NCBI GenBank assembly: GCA_000755425.1
Contig: BBMT01000008.1
Span: 141,524 to 205,523, forward strand
DNA length: 64,000 nucleotides
Reading direction: 5' to 3'
Origin: Vibrio maritimus
GTDB lineage: Bacteria > Pseudomonadota > Gammaproteobacteria > Enterobacterales > Vibrionaceae
In this document: in pieces, positions 54,986 to 63,981 of the stretch
Numbering within the stretch: the stretch's first letter is position 1
Layout: each line of letters starts with the position of its first letter
Notes under the pieces: model-generated
Databases searched by the model: none
Told to the model about the DNA's origin: nothing
Seen by the model: only the letters and a program-made list of their open reading frames with translations
Program-made: the position numbers and the translations under genes

Positions 54986-55939
54986 ATGAAAGATCAACTT
55001 ACTATCTCAATTTCAACGATTAATGGCTCCTCTCATTGGCAGCTAAGTAAATCGATGCGTCGCAGCTTGAAAAGCTTGGCGGGGATCGGGCTGGTGTTGG
55101 TGTTAGGTGCCGTGCTTCTTATTCAGCACTTGTATCAAGTGGTGGATTACGCGGAGCTAAAGCAAGCCGAGCTTGCCAATGAATCACAAACGCTTGGGGA
55201 CGAGTTAGCTAATCTGCAAGATCTCAAGCAGACATTGCAACAAGACCTCTCTGAGCGTGAAGAACGAATCAGTTTAGTCTCGGAGCGCCTAGCAGATTTG
55301 GAAAAAGTCTTGGGCGTTGCGGACACACCAGAGAATATCGATTTGGATTCAAGGCTGGATGTGGCGGCGATCCACTCTAATGTGCGTATGACGATGCTTA
55401 ACCAGATTCCAAGTGGTTCACCAGTGGGGAATGAACGCATTTCGTCGCAGTTTGGTAAGCGAAAACATCCGGTGACTGGCAAAGTCAAAATGCACCGTGG
55501 TATGGACTTTGCGGTCAATACCGGCACAAAAATTTATGCACCAGCAGATGGCGTAGTGGAAGTGACAAGACGCAGTAAGAAAGGGTCGGGTAATTTTCTT
55601 AGGCTTCAACATTCGTTCGGTTTCTCTAGCTCATACTCTCACTTAAAAGGCTTTAAAGTCCGCCCGGGACAGTTTGTCCGTAAGGGAGAGCTCATTGCCA
55701 TTTCTGGTAACAGTGGCCTGTCATCGGGTCCACATTTGCATTATGAAGTTCGCTTTGTTGGGCGAGCACTTGACCCTAAGCCATTCGTGGAATGGGGTGT
55801 AAACGATTTCGAAGATATCTTTAAAAAGGAGCGAGCAATACGATGGGAATCTTTAGTAAAAACAGTGGAACAAAGAGTCGCTCAGCAGCTTCAACTCTCA
55901 TCGCCAAAGGCTGTGTTATTAGCGGAAAACTCAAACTAG
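54986..55939 (+). CDS. M23-family (LytM) peptidoglycan peptidase
   Basis: About 317 residues. A membrane anchor (SLAGIGLVLVLGAVLLIQHL) and a coiled coil (residues 60-115, ELKQAELANESQTLGDELAN and following) precede the LytM domain. The zinc ligands are visible in KMHRGMDFAV (His and Asp) and in GPHLHYEVRF (His). It presumably trims peptidoglycan cross-links. ATG 54986 is one choice; ATG 54968 is also in frame and neither has a good ribosome binding site. The last 97 bases overlap the start of the bactofilin gene in another frame. The pair resembles the shape-setting peptidase-bactofilin modules of other bacteria. Confidence 0.88.
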   Translation: MKDQLTISISTINGSSHWQLSKSMRRSLKSLAGIGLVLVLGAVLLIQHLYQVVDYAELKQAELANESQTLGDELANLQDLKQTLQQDLSEREERISLVSERLADLEKVLGVADTPENIDLDSRLDVAAIHSNVRMTMLNQIPSGSPVGNERISSQFGKRKHPVTGKVKMHRGMDFAVNTGTKIYAPADGVVEVTRRSKKGSGNFLRLQHSFGFSSSYSHLKGFKVRPGQFVRKGELIAISGNSGLSSGPHLHYEVRFVGRALDPKPFVEWGVNDFEDIFKKERAIRWESLVKTVEQRVAQQLQLSSPKAVLLAENSN

Positions 55940-56337
55940 AAAACGACATACAAGTAGACGGCATCGTTGAAGGTCAGTTACACATTGAAGGTGTGATGGT
56001 GGTGGCTGAATCTGGTCGTGTGAAAGGTGAGGTTTTTGCTAAGCAATTGATTGTCAATGGCATACTGGAAGGCGATTGCCACGCGGAGCAGATCCAAATT
56101 CTGGCAAATGGCCGTGTCAAAGGCAAAGTGTGGAGCAACAATCTAAGCATAGAACCGGGTGGTAAATTCTTTGGTGAGACCGCAGAGCTACCTGACCAAG
56201 AGGTGGTAACCCTGACAAGTCAAACGAAGAAAGAAACGGCTACAGCTAAAGGCTCATCGCAAGCGGCTTCAGTATCCGATACAAATCAGGTAAAAGTGGC
56301 GCCAAAAACAGCGGCAAAAGCGGTGAAAACGGCATAA
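55843..56337 (+). CDS. bactofilin (CcmA-like cytoskeletal protein)
   Basis: A 164-residue bactofilin. The conserved DUF583 beta-helix core contains AKGCVISGKLKLENDIQVDG, SGRVKGEVFAKQLIVNGILE and GRVKGKVWSNNLSIEPGG, with regular hydrophobic spacing. The N-terminal tail (MGIFSKNSGTKSRS) and the Lys/Ala-rich C-terminal tail are typically disordered. Bactofilins polymerise without nucleotides and localise wall enzymes. The start is ATG at 55843, with AAAGGAGCG upstream, inside the 3' end of the M23 gene, so translation may be coupled. A terminator-like hairpin follows. Confidence 0.92.
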   Translation: MGIFSKNSGTKSRSAASTLIAKGCVISGKLKLENDIQVDGIVEGQLHIEGVMVVAESGRVKGEVFAKQLIVNGILEGDCHAEQIQILANGRVKGKVWSNNLSIEPGGKFFGETAELPDQEVVTLTSQTKKETATAKGSSQAASVSDTNQVKVAPKTAAKAVKTA

Positions 56338-56660
56338 CTCGAATACCATCTTTTCGCGCCTTAAGTTTCTATTGAGGCGCTTTCCCTTTCGATTTACATG
56401 ACCTTTTCGCGACGTTCAATACGCTATACTTTGTATTGGGATGTCAGTGCTAACTTACTTTGGTGACGCTGTCACTTGTTGTTAGCTAGAACGTTTGACA
56501 TACCCAAAGTGTCGTAATGTGATCTGAATACCCAGCCTTTCTTGACCGAAATCAAGCGAGCTTCGGTATAGCCATAAAGCACTATTCCAAATGACAGATT
56601 TCCCATTAATTTTATGGGATAGCCTTATGCCATTTATTCATTACTGATAAGGCGGAGTAT
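56338..56660 (+). promoter_or_regulatory. region between bactofilin and napG, with terminator and FNR box
   Basis: GCGCCT and AGGCGC at 56356-56380 form a terminator stem followed by TTTCCCTTT after the bactofilin gene. Further on, TTGAC-CGAA-ATCAA at 56542-56555 matches the FNR consensus (TTGAT-N4-ATCAA) at nine of ten positions, about 105 bases before napG. No gene is seen. Confidence 0.6.
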
Positions 56661-57428
56661 ATGTCACGAGAGAAAACTTCACAGAGTCGCCGTCGATTTC
56701 TTCGCGACGCCGCTCGAACCGCACTCGGTGTCGGTGCAGCCGCTACTGTTTTGGGGCTTCAATCCAAGCAAGGACAAGCCAAAACCAGTGGTGGTGTCCC
56801 TATTCGTCCGCCCGGGGCATTGGAAGGCAATCAGTTTGACCAAGCGTGTTTACGGTGTGGCCTTTGTGTTCAAGCTTGTCCTTATGACACGCTGAAACTC
56901 GCCACATTGCTCTCTCCCGTTGCTTCTGGAACGCCATATTTTACCGCTCGTGATATTCCTTGCGAGATGTGTGAAGACATACCTTGTGTTGTCGCCTGCC
57001 CAAGCGGTGCTCTAGACCATGCGCTGACTAACATTGATGACTCGCGTATGGGACTCGCAGTACTGATTGATCATGAGGAGTGCCTTAACTGGCAAGGATT
57101 ACGCTGCGATGTGTGTTATCGCGTTTGTCCTCTGATAGATAAAGCGATCACGCTTGAGCCGATTCGTAACCAGCGAACCGGTTATCATGCGATGTTCATC
57201 CCTACCGTTCACTCCGATGCCTGCACGGGTTGTGGTAAATGTGAGCAGGCCTGCGTGACTGAGGTACCTGTCATCAAAGTGGTTCCGATTGAGCTCGCTA
57301 AGGGTTACATGGGGGATCATTATCAGCTTGGTTGGGAAGAACAGGTTGAGCTACGAGATGGTACCTTCCCTGAAACACCGGAAATTGCACCTACTGAGCA
57401 TATCCGCATCAATGATGGGAGAAAATAA
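56661..57428 (+). CDS. napG: NapG-type ferredoxin (quinol dehydrogenase subunit)
   Basis: A 255-residue periplasmic iron-sulfur protein with a Tat signal (SRRRFLRDAARTAL). Four 4Fe-4S clusters can be placed: CLRCGLCVQACP, CEMCEDIPCVVACP, a third group beginning at EECLNW and including CDVCYRVCP, and CTGCGKCEQACV. NapG with NapH passes electrons from menaquinol or ubiquinol to periplasmic reductases. It overlaps NapH by one base. The window has no napA, napB or other nap genes, so it is an isolated gene pair. An FNR-like box upstream suggests low-oxygen control. Confidence 0.92.
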   Translation: MSREKTSQSRRRFLRDAARTALGVGAAATVLGLQSKQGQAKTSGGVPIRPPGALEGNQFDQACLRCGLCVQACPYDTLKLATLLSPVASGTPYFTARDIPCEMCEDIPCVVACPSGALDHALTNIDDSRMGLAVLIDHEECLNWQGLRCDVCYRVCPLIDKAITLEPIRNQRTGYHAMFIPTVHSDACTGCGKCEQACVTEVPVIKVVPIELAKGYMGDHYQLGWEEQVELRDGTFPETPEIAPTEHIRINDGRK

Positions 57429-58272
57429 TGGCTAAGAATCTCGCTAAAGATGCTGGTAATGATGCTATCCGTGAACTTGGCTGGTGGCGCGCCCATCGAT
57501 TTCTAATTCTACGTAGATTGTGTCAGCTCTCGATAATTGGCTTATTCATGATGGGACCAACGTGGGGTATTTTACAGGGCAACTTGTCGTCTAGCATGCT
57601 GCTAGATACTGTCCCGCTCAGTGACCCTTTATTGGTTCTGCAAACCTTGGCTACCGGACATTGGCCAGAGGTGAATGCCTTAATTGGTGTCACTATCGTT
57701 GTAGTTTTTTATGCGTTGCTAGCTCCTCGAGCGTTTTGTGCTTGGGTGTGTCCATTAAATATTGTCACGGATATGGCGGCATGGCTGCGCCGTAAGCTGA
57801 ATCTCAAAACCAGCTTTAAGTGGTCTCCAACAATACGTTATTGGTTGATCCCCGTGATCTTACTTGGCAGTGCAGTATCGGGATCGCTGCTCTGGGCGTG
57901 GGTGGACCCCGTCGCCACACTGCATCGTGGGTTAGTATTTGGAATGGGTGCAGGTTGGATCCTCATTGCATTAGTGTTCTTGTTGGATCTAGTGTTGGTC
58001 GAACATGGTTGGTGTGGACATCTGTGCCCGCTTGGAGCAACGTATGGAGTGATTGGCCGTAAGAGCCAATACGCATAAAAGCCACTCACCGTGAAGCGTG
58101 CACTAAGTGTATGGACTGTTATCACGTTTGCCCAGAGCCAGATGTACTTAGACAGCCACTAAAATCGGGTGATAAGCGAGTGATGAGTCAGGACTGCATC
58201 AGTTGTGGGCGCTGCATTGATGTTTGTGTGCCGAAAGTCCTAGAGTTCAAAGTTCGGCCTAACGCGGATTAA
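57428..58272 (+). pseudogene. napH: NapH-type quinol dehydrogenase membrane subunit (frameshifted)
   Basis: About 281 residues after repair. Four helices (LSIIGLFMMGPTWGILQGNL, IGVTIVVVFYALLAPRAFC, IPVILLGSAVSGSLLWAWV, WILIALVFLLDLVLVEHGWC) carry the CAWVCP and CGHLCP motifs that follow helices 2 and 4. The frame breaks near 58065; adding one C (AGCCAATA to AGCCCAATA) gives KSPIRIKATHREACTKC and two ferredoxin clusters (CTKCMDCYHVCP, CISCGRCIDVCVP), ending at 58272. It begins where NapG ends, so the two are coupled. Confidence 0.9.
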
Positions 58273-58279
58273 TACAATT

Positions 58280-58306
58280 ACGCCAGCCATAAAGGCTGGC
58301 GTTTTT
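58280..58306. terminator. bidirectional terminator between napH and the S8 protease
   Basis: ACGCCAGCC and GGCTGGCGT form a 9-base perfect stem with a 5-base loop. Plus strand continues TTTTTC. It separates convergent genes. Confidence 0.9.
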
Positions 58307-58337
58307 CATCACTCATTGGTTAGCTAAAGAACCTGAA

Positions 58338-59928
58338 TTAATAACGCGCTTCCAGCGTGACTCCGCTATAGCTGGTGTAGCCATTGAGCATAATGTGGTA
58401 GCGACCATTTTTAGTGCTCGTAACAGTACAAGTTTCTTGGTTGCCGTAGCGATATGGACGACATTCCCAGTTGCTGAGTGTTGGTGCCGAGCCATAACGC
58501 AAGTACAAATCGGCATCGCCAGATCCACCAGAAATAGTCACGCTCAAACGCTGCCCAGCAGTGACATCAATGTAATATTGCTTCTGCTCGCCGCGACCTC
58601 CGGAAATGTTGCTAACGGGTGTCGCGTTCTTTAGCTCGCTATCCGGTGTTTGGCCACCACAGTCACTGCCACAGCCGCCATCGGTGAGGCTGTAAACCAG
58701 CTTGTTCACTGTCCCCTTGGTATCGCTTATCTTGTTGACGCTCGCACGTTCACTGATTTTAGCGGCCACTTGAGCGGGTGAGAGTGCCCCGTTCTCTTGC
58801 AAATACAGAGCTGCAACGCCGGCGACATGCGGCGTTGCCATCGAAGTGCCACTAATGGTCTTGTAGCTACCGTCATACCAAGCCGATTTAATGCTTGAGC
58901 CCGGCGCAAATACATCGACACAACTGCCCCAGTTGGAGAAGCTTGAACGTGCATCACTGCTGGTGGTAGAGCCCACGGTGACGCCACTAGACTCTCGAGC
59001 AGGGGATGAGCTACAAGCATTGGCATTATCATTACCTGCTGCGAGCATAAAACTCACCCCTGATTGCACGGCACTAGCAACAGCGCGATCAAGTGCGGTA
59101 GATACACCACCCCCTAAACTCATGTTGGCAACCGAAGGCCAGATGCGTTTGCCGCCACCCAGTCTACGCCACTGATAACGCCAGCGGTGGTACCAGAACC
59201 GGTACAGCTAAGCACGCGAACACCTACGATATTGACGTTTTTTGCTACACCATATTGCGCTCCACCAATGGTGCCAGCAACGTGAGTACCATGGCCGTTA
59301 CAGTCGGTAGCGTCATTGTCATTGTCGACAAAATCGTAACCAGAGCGTGAGCGGCCACCAAACTCAGGATGAGTGTTGGTGACACCTGTATCGATAACGT
59401 ATGCGGTCACACCGCTGCATCATAGTTGTAACTGTAGTTACTGTTTAGTGGGCGATCGCGCTGATCGATACGATCGAGTCCCCAGATAGCGTTGCTTTGA
59501 TTAGCGTTGGTTGAGAATATCGGATCCAGTGTAATGACCTGGTTCTGCTCGATGAACTCGACTTGCTGATCGCTACGCAGTTCAAACAATTGTTCGGCGG
59601 AGAGTGTCGCAACAAAGCCACTTAGCGAGCGATTGAAGACTTTCTCTATCTCAAATGAATGTTGGGTAGCCAGACCGGAAACGGTTTGCTCTGTGAACTG
59701 TTGTAACGCAATAGGATCGTTGTTTAGCGTCATAGGCTGCTTGAGTACCACAATGTATTGATCGCTGAGCGCAGTGTCTGCTGACGCTGTGACTAGCGGT
59801 GCCAATACCTCATTTTGTTGTAACTCCGGAGCTGCAAGATTTTGTTCAGCTAGAGTATAGCTTGAGTTGAGCGCAAAAACGGATGCGATAGAAAAGGTCA
59901 AAAATGTCTTTAACATATTGTGTTCCAT
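58338..59928 (-). pseudogene. secreted S8 serine protease with PPC domain (two frameshifts)
   Basis: About 530 residues after repair. A signal peptide (FSIASVFALNSSYTLA) and an I9-type propeptide (DQYIVVLKQP, with QVEFIEQNQVITLDP) precede a proteinase K-like domain: VIDTGVTNTHPEF, NGHGTHVAGTIGG and SGTSMATPHVAGVAAL carry Asp, His and Ser. A C-terminal PPC domain (YYIDVTAGQRLSVTISGGSG, DADLYLRYGS) follows. Breaks near 59410 (one G, restoring YDAAGVTAYVIDTG) and near 59140 (one base, restoring GVDWV-AGK-RIWPSVANMSL) are single-base. It resembles alkaline serine exoproteases secreted by Vibrio. Confidence 0.9.
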
Positions 59929-60367
59929 TCAAAAGTTATCGAATTATTGAATAAAGTCAGCGTTGAGATAGCTGACAGGGCGAGTGCATGAAAACAGCTG
60001 TGCAGCTCGCGTACGAAATTCAAGCTAGTCAAAATCGATGAGGAACGTGTAAAGATAATATGCATTTGGGTGCATTTCATGGGGTTTGTGCCAATGGCTG
60101 CGATAGGTATCAAAAAAAACAGCTTTAGTCTGTATTGATGAAATTTATGTGCTACTGGCTGCTTGTTGATTAACTTATTGTTTAGAAAGGATATTTATTG
60201 ATATTTTGAACTGCTATTCTTGCAGTTCTATTGAATGAATAGGCACTTTAAAGTGGGAGAACATAAAGTGCAGTGACGAGAATAAGCGTCTTCAGAAGTA
60301 CGGGTGAACTAGTTGGCTAGGTGCGGTAGTAAATAAAGAGGCCTTTGAAAGGCCTCAATACATAAAC
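59929..60367. other. 439-base gap upstream of the S8 protease
   Basis: AT-rich, with the S8 protease promoter expected on the left (minus strand) and the oxygenase terminator on the right. I see no gene, no repeat and no palindrome of note. Confidence 0.4.
60331..60356 (-). terminator. terminator of the 2OG-Fe(II) oxygenase gene
   Basis: On the minus strand GAGGCCTT and AAGGCCTC form an 8-base perfect stem with a 3-base loop and run into TTTATTT, 10 bases after the stop. Confidence 0.88.
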
Positions 60368-60970
60368 TTAACGAGCGATATCAAGAACGTTGTCTTTCAC
60401 ACCATTAATTCGGAACCAACCAGCGATACTAAAGCGCTCGCGCTGAGTTGGTAGCACTTCGTGCGGGAACATTTCTGAGAAGAACACAAACAAACGGCCG
60501 GACTTAGGTTTGATGCGAGTGATTTCATTGTCATCAAGGTCGTAAACCACCAGATCGCCACCGTCTTCGTCTGTCCACTCGTCATTCATGTAAAACACGG
60601 TGGTCAGGCGACGGTTCTCATTGCCACGGAAACAGTCGAGATGTTTTTGGTAGAAATCGCCTTTCTCATATTTGGCGAAATGCGCTTCGTACTCAAATAG
60701 CCCCAAGAAAAAGTTTTGGTTAGCCGTTTGGCGAATGATTTCCATCTTACTAAGAAATTGTCCCACCGGATCGCCAAGATCGGGTGAAAGCCAACAGATC
60801 TTGTCACTGCGAATGGCACTTTCACGCATCACATCATCATTACGACCAATACGCGCTTTGTTCCACTCTTCAGGTAAGCACTCTTTAAGAGCTGAAACTT
60901 GCTCAGTAGAAAGAAAGTCATCCCAAACGTAATAGCCATGTTGGGTCAGATTGTCGATCAGTGTTTGCAT
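60368..60970 (-). CDS. 2-oxoglutarate/Fe(II)-dependent oxygenase
   Basis: A 200-residue dioxygenase of the prolyl 4-hydroxylase/PiuC-like kind. The iron ligands can be placed at the His and Asp of QKHLDCFRG and the His in MFPHEVLPT, with the 2-oxoglutarate-binding Arg in RERFSIAGWFR. The N-terminus (NLTQHGYYVWDDFLSTEQV) is typical. It presumably hydroxylates a protein or small molecule; the substrate is unknown. It is monocistronic, with its own terminator. Confidence 0.9.
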   Translation of the reverse strand: MQTLIDNLTQHGYYVWDDFLSTEQVSALKECLPEEWNKARIGRNDDVMRESAIRSDKICWLSPDLGDPVGQFLSKMEIIRQTANQNFFLGLFEYEAHFAKYEKGDFYQKHLDCFRGNENRRLTTVFYMNDEWTDEDGGDLVVYDLDDNEITRIKPKSGRLFVFFSEMFPHEVLPTQRERFSIAGWFRINGVKDNVLDIAR

Positions 60971-61099
60971 GATGCACCATCGTTGTTAGAAACAGGGAGG
61001 GCGCTTTATAAAGAAATAGATAGCATGCTTCAATTTAGGTTGTTTATCGTGACGATAACGCTTGTTCGAGAAGGGGGAGGGTATAACAGGCAAGAAGTC

Positions 61100-61121
61100 G
61101 CCCCTTACCGCAGCAAGGGGC
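61100..61121 (-). terminator. possible terminator after scrK
   Basis: GCCCCTT and AAGGGGC form a 7-base stem with an 8-base loop just after the scrK stop on the minus strand. The following GACTTCTTG is a weak T run. Confidence 0.5.
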
Positions 61122-61127
61122 ATAAGA

Positions 61128-62047
61128 TTACTGAATGTAATCGATAAGGGCTTGTTCACTTGGTAGTGCGGTCATCGCGCCTTTTTGCGTTGTCGCTAAA
61201 GCGCCGCAGCCGTTTGCCCAGCGAACCGCATCAACGATGGTCTCATCATTGATCCAATCTGCTGTTTTAGATAAACGAGTCAATAGGCCGCCAACAAAAG
61301 CATCGCCTGCACCTGTGGTATCAACCGGTTTGACGGGTGTGCCGGCAATGAGCTGTTGTTCATTGTCACGAATAACCAAAGCGCCTTTTGCTCCTTGAGT
61401 AATGAGCACAAGTGTATTGTTGTATTCACCAAGTGCTGCAATACCGGCGTCAAGGTTGTCGGTTTCAGTTAGGAACATCAGTTCATCGTCTGAGAACTTG
61501 ACCACGTCGGCCAGAGCAATGGCTTGCTGGCAAACAGGCTTGATAAGGCTTTGGTCACCCCACACTTCGTCGCGAAGGTTTGGATCGAAACTGACAAAGC
61601 CACCAGCTTGCTTAATGCGTTTCATCGCTTCTAGAGTCGCGCTGCGGCTTGGCTCATTAGCAAGAGCGATTGAGCAAACGTGCAGCCACTCGCCAGCGCT
61701 AAACTCAGGAATGTCGCTCACTTGCATAAATTGGTCAGCACTTGGCTTAACCATAAAGGTGAAACTGCGTTCGCCGGATTCATCAAGATCAACGATAACC
61801 GTTGACGTGCGCTGGGCGTCATCCAGTAGCATGAAGTCAGTATTCACGTTTTCTGAGCTCAGCGTTTGCTTCATGAAGCGTCCTAGTGGGTCTTGACCGA
61901 CACGGCCAAAAAATCCAGTTTCACCACCGAGTCGAGCGATCGCAACAGCGACGTTTGCAGGAGCACCGCCGGGACATTTTAGATACGTCGTGTCCGTATC
62001 AGGAATCAAATCTACAACGCATCGCCAGTTACCCAAACCTTACTCAT
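61128..62047 (-). pseudogene. scrK: fructokinase ScrK, PfkB family (frameshifted)
   Basis: About 306 residues after repair. The start is ATG 62047 (MSKVWVTG), and adding one G (GATGCGTTG to GATGCGGTTG) near 62016 gives WVTGDAVVDLIPDTD, which is the expected PfkB N-terminus. PfkB signature 1 is GGAPANVAVAIARLGGETGF, and signature 2 is PVDTTGAGDAFVGGLL with the catalytic Asp. It phosphorylates fructose from sucrose hydrolysis. It is divergent from the ScrR gene across a region with ATCGAT palindromes. The sucrose transporter and hydrolase genes are not in the window. Confidence 0.9.
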
Positions 62048-62064
62048 AACAAATTTCCTGTACT

Positions 62065-62072
62065 AATCGATT
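62065..62072. promoter_or_regulatory. second ATCGAT operator candidate
   Basis: AATCGATT lies 24 bases (centre to centre) from the longer CTAAATCGATTTAG palindrome and closer to the scrK start. It is a shorter match and may be a lower-affinity ScrR site. Confidence 0.4.
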
Positions 62073-62085
62073 TGTTTTGAGTTTA

Positions 62086-62099
62086 CTAAATCGATTTAG
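62086..62099. promoter_or_regulatory. ScrR operator candidate
   Basis: CTAAATCGATTTAG is a perfect 14-base palindrome with the central CG typical of LacI-family operators. It lies in the divergent scrK-scrR region, 39 bases upstream of the scrK start. Confidence 0.7.
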
Positions 62100-62229
62100 C
62101 AAAGAAAATGTGTTTTAATAGACACCATGATAGCGGCGCTAAAAATTGTGATCTCAAGCACGATCGCGATCCGCAGTGAAGATCTTCTCTATATAAGACG
62201 CAACAAGCAGGAAGCATAAGTAGAACGCG

Positions 62230-63237
62230 ATGAGCAAAAAGCTAAAATTGGCCGATATTGCACAATTGGCTGAGGTCTCTAAATCGACCGTCAGTTTTGT
62301 TCTGAATGGACATGCAGAAAAACACCGCATTAATAAAGAGACGGTGGCACGCGTGCTGCGTGTCGTCGAGGAGCATAACTATTCGCCCAGTGTTTATGCC
62401 AGAGCGCTCAAGTCGAAAAAGACTCAGACCTTTGGCTTGGTTCTCCCTGACCTTACCAATATGGGTTTTGCTACGATTGCGAAAGCACTGGAACAGTTGT
62501 GCTTAAACGCGGGCTATCAGCTTTTAATTGCTTCTACCGATGACGATCCTTCTCAAGAACAAAAGGCGGTGGCGAACCTTATTGAACGCCAGGTCGACGG
62601 CATGATGGTGGCTTCATGCTTAGATAGTGATGACTATTATCAAAGTCATATCAAAGAAATCCCTGTGGTGTTTTTTGACCGGGAGTTGGAGTCTGAACGC
62701 TATAGTGAGATAACGACGGATGCGTATGACTCTACTAAAACGATTGTGTCTTCACTGGTTAAAGATGTGTCTGAATGTGCGTTTATCGGCGGACAGCTCT
62801 CTTTGTCTCCTAGCCGAGAGCGTTATCAAGGTTTCGTCGATGCTGTTCAGGAGAATGCACTATCGCTGCAACCTGAGCTTGTCTTTAACCAAGATTATCA
62901 GCCTCAAAGTGGTTATGAGATGATGCAACGCTGTGTTGAACATCTTGGCCGGCTTCCAGCAGCACTGTTTACAGGTTCTTACTCTTTATTAGAGGGCGTG
63001 CTTAGGTATCTAAATGAGCAGAACCTGATGGCGACAGCTGCTCAGCAGCCGATGCGAATTGCTACCTTTGATAACTATTCTGTACTTGATTGTTTGCCGC
63101 TAAAAATCGACTCTATCGAGCAAGATTGCCAACAGTTGGCAGTGAAGACGTTTGATTGTTTGCAAAAGACGCTGTCTAATAAGGACTATAAAAGCAAGAT
63201 GAGCATCCCTGCTCACATTCATAATCGGAGACGCTAG
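62230..63237 (+). CDS. scrR: LacI-family sucrose operon repressor ScrR
   Basis: A 335-residue LacI-family regulator. The DNA-binding head is KLADIAQLAEVSKSTVSFVL, followed by NGHAEKHRINKETVARVLRV. Many segments match enteric ScrR: AKALEQLCLNAGYQLLIAST, QVDGMMVASCLDSDD, ALFTGSYSLLEGVLRYLNE, and the final DNYSVLDCLPLKIDSIEQDC. In relatives it represses sucrose genes and is released by fructose or fructose-1-phosphate. The start has GGAA about 15 bases upstream. It is followed at 6 bases by a GntR-family gene on the same strand. Confidence 0.92.
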   Translation: MSKKLKLADIAQLAEVSKSTVSFVLNGHAEKHRINKETVARVLRVVEEHNYSPSVYARALKSKKTQTFGLVLPDLTNMGFATIAKALEQLCLNAGYQLLIASTDDDPSQEQKAVANLIERQVDGMMVASCLDSDDYYQSHIKEIPVVFFDRELESERYSEITTDAYDSTKTIVSSLVKDVSECAFIGGQLSLSPSRERYQGFVDAVQENALSLQPELVFNQDYQPQSGYEMMQRCVEHLGRLPAALFTGSYSLLEGVLRYLNEQNLMATAAQQPMRIATFDNYSVLDCLPLKIDSIEQDCQQLAVKTFDCLQKTLSNKDYKSKMSIPAHIHNRRR

Positions 63238-63243
63238 CGCTAC

Positions 63244-63960
63244 ATGGACTCGAAATCACTACAACCTCTCTATATACAGATCGCCGATACGCTCAAACAA
63301 CGTATTGATGATGGGCTATACCCACAAGGTTCTAAGTTGCCCTCTGAGAGTCAGTTAGTAGACAGTTTGGGGGTAAGCCGTGTGACTGTGCGCAAAGCAC
63401 TTGGTCAGTTGGCCGATATTGGTTATACCGTTTCTGAAAAAGGGAAGGGGACTTATGTTGCGGTTCAAAAACTCAAACATGACTTTTTGGGCATGGCGGG
63501 CTTTGCACAAGAGCTGCAAGGTGCAGGCTTAGAAGCGAGCAACCAAGTTATCCATTTTGAAAAGACAGTGGCCGATGAAGCGTTGGCCGAAAAACTGCTG
63601 GTTGATCCGGGTTCTGAATTGTATCGATGCGGCCGTTTGCGAGTGGTTAATGGTGATGTGGTGTCTTATGAGGATTTCTATATTCCAGTAGCCCTATTGC
63701 CTGAGCTCAATGAAGAGGTGTTGTCTGGATCTAAGTTTGCCTACTTAAAAGAACAAGGGATCGAGATGGTGAAAACGCATCAAAAGATCAAGCCGTCATT
63801 GCCGAGTGAGCTCGTTCAAGACAAGTTGTCTGTTGAAGCGCTCGAGCCGATTTTGATCAACGAATCGATTAACTATCGCAGTGAGACTGAGCCGTATGAG
63901 TACTCTATCGTCTACTATAAGTCGAGCGTTTATGACTTTGAAATAGTCGCTAGGCTTTAG
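63244..63960 (+). CDS. GntR-family regulator with UTRA domain
   Basis: A 238-residue HutC-subfamily regulator. The winged helix reads PLYIQIADTLKQRIDDGLYP, then GSKLPSESQLVDSLGVSRVT. The UTRA effector domain follows (MAGFAQELQGAGLEASNQVI, AEKLLVDPGSELYRCGRLRV, VSYEDFYIPVALLPEL). Effectors are usually sugar phosphates or amino-acid derivatives; none can be assigned. It directly follows scrR, so the two are probably co-transcribed. It ends just before a hairpin at the window edge. Confidence 0.9.
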   Translation: MDSKSLQPLYIQIADTLKQRIDDGLYPQGSKLPSESQLVDSLGVSRVTVRKALGQLADIGYTVSEKGKGTYVAVQKLKHDFLGMAGFAQELQGAGLEASNQVIHFEKTVADEALAEKLLVDPGSELYRCGRLRVVNGDVVSYEDFYIPVALLPELNEEVLSGSKFAYLKEQGIEMVKTHQKIKPSLPSELVQDKLSVEALEPILINESINYRSETEPYEYSIVYYKSSVYDFEIVARL

Positions 63961-63981
63961 TCGCTGCCAAGATCAACGAAA

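Noticed and set aside
57428..58078. Truncated NapH lacking ferredoxin clusters
   Set aside because: The two CxxCxxC clusters are present just downstream in another frame, so it is a frame break rather than a natural truncation.
62146..62165. CRP site upstream of scrR (TGTGATCTCAAGCACG)
   Set aside because: The right half matches poorly (GCACG against TCACA), so I do not list it as a site.
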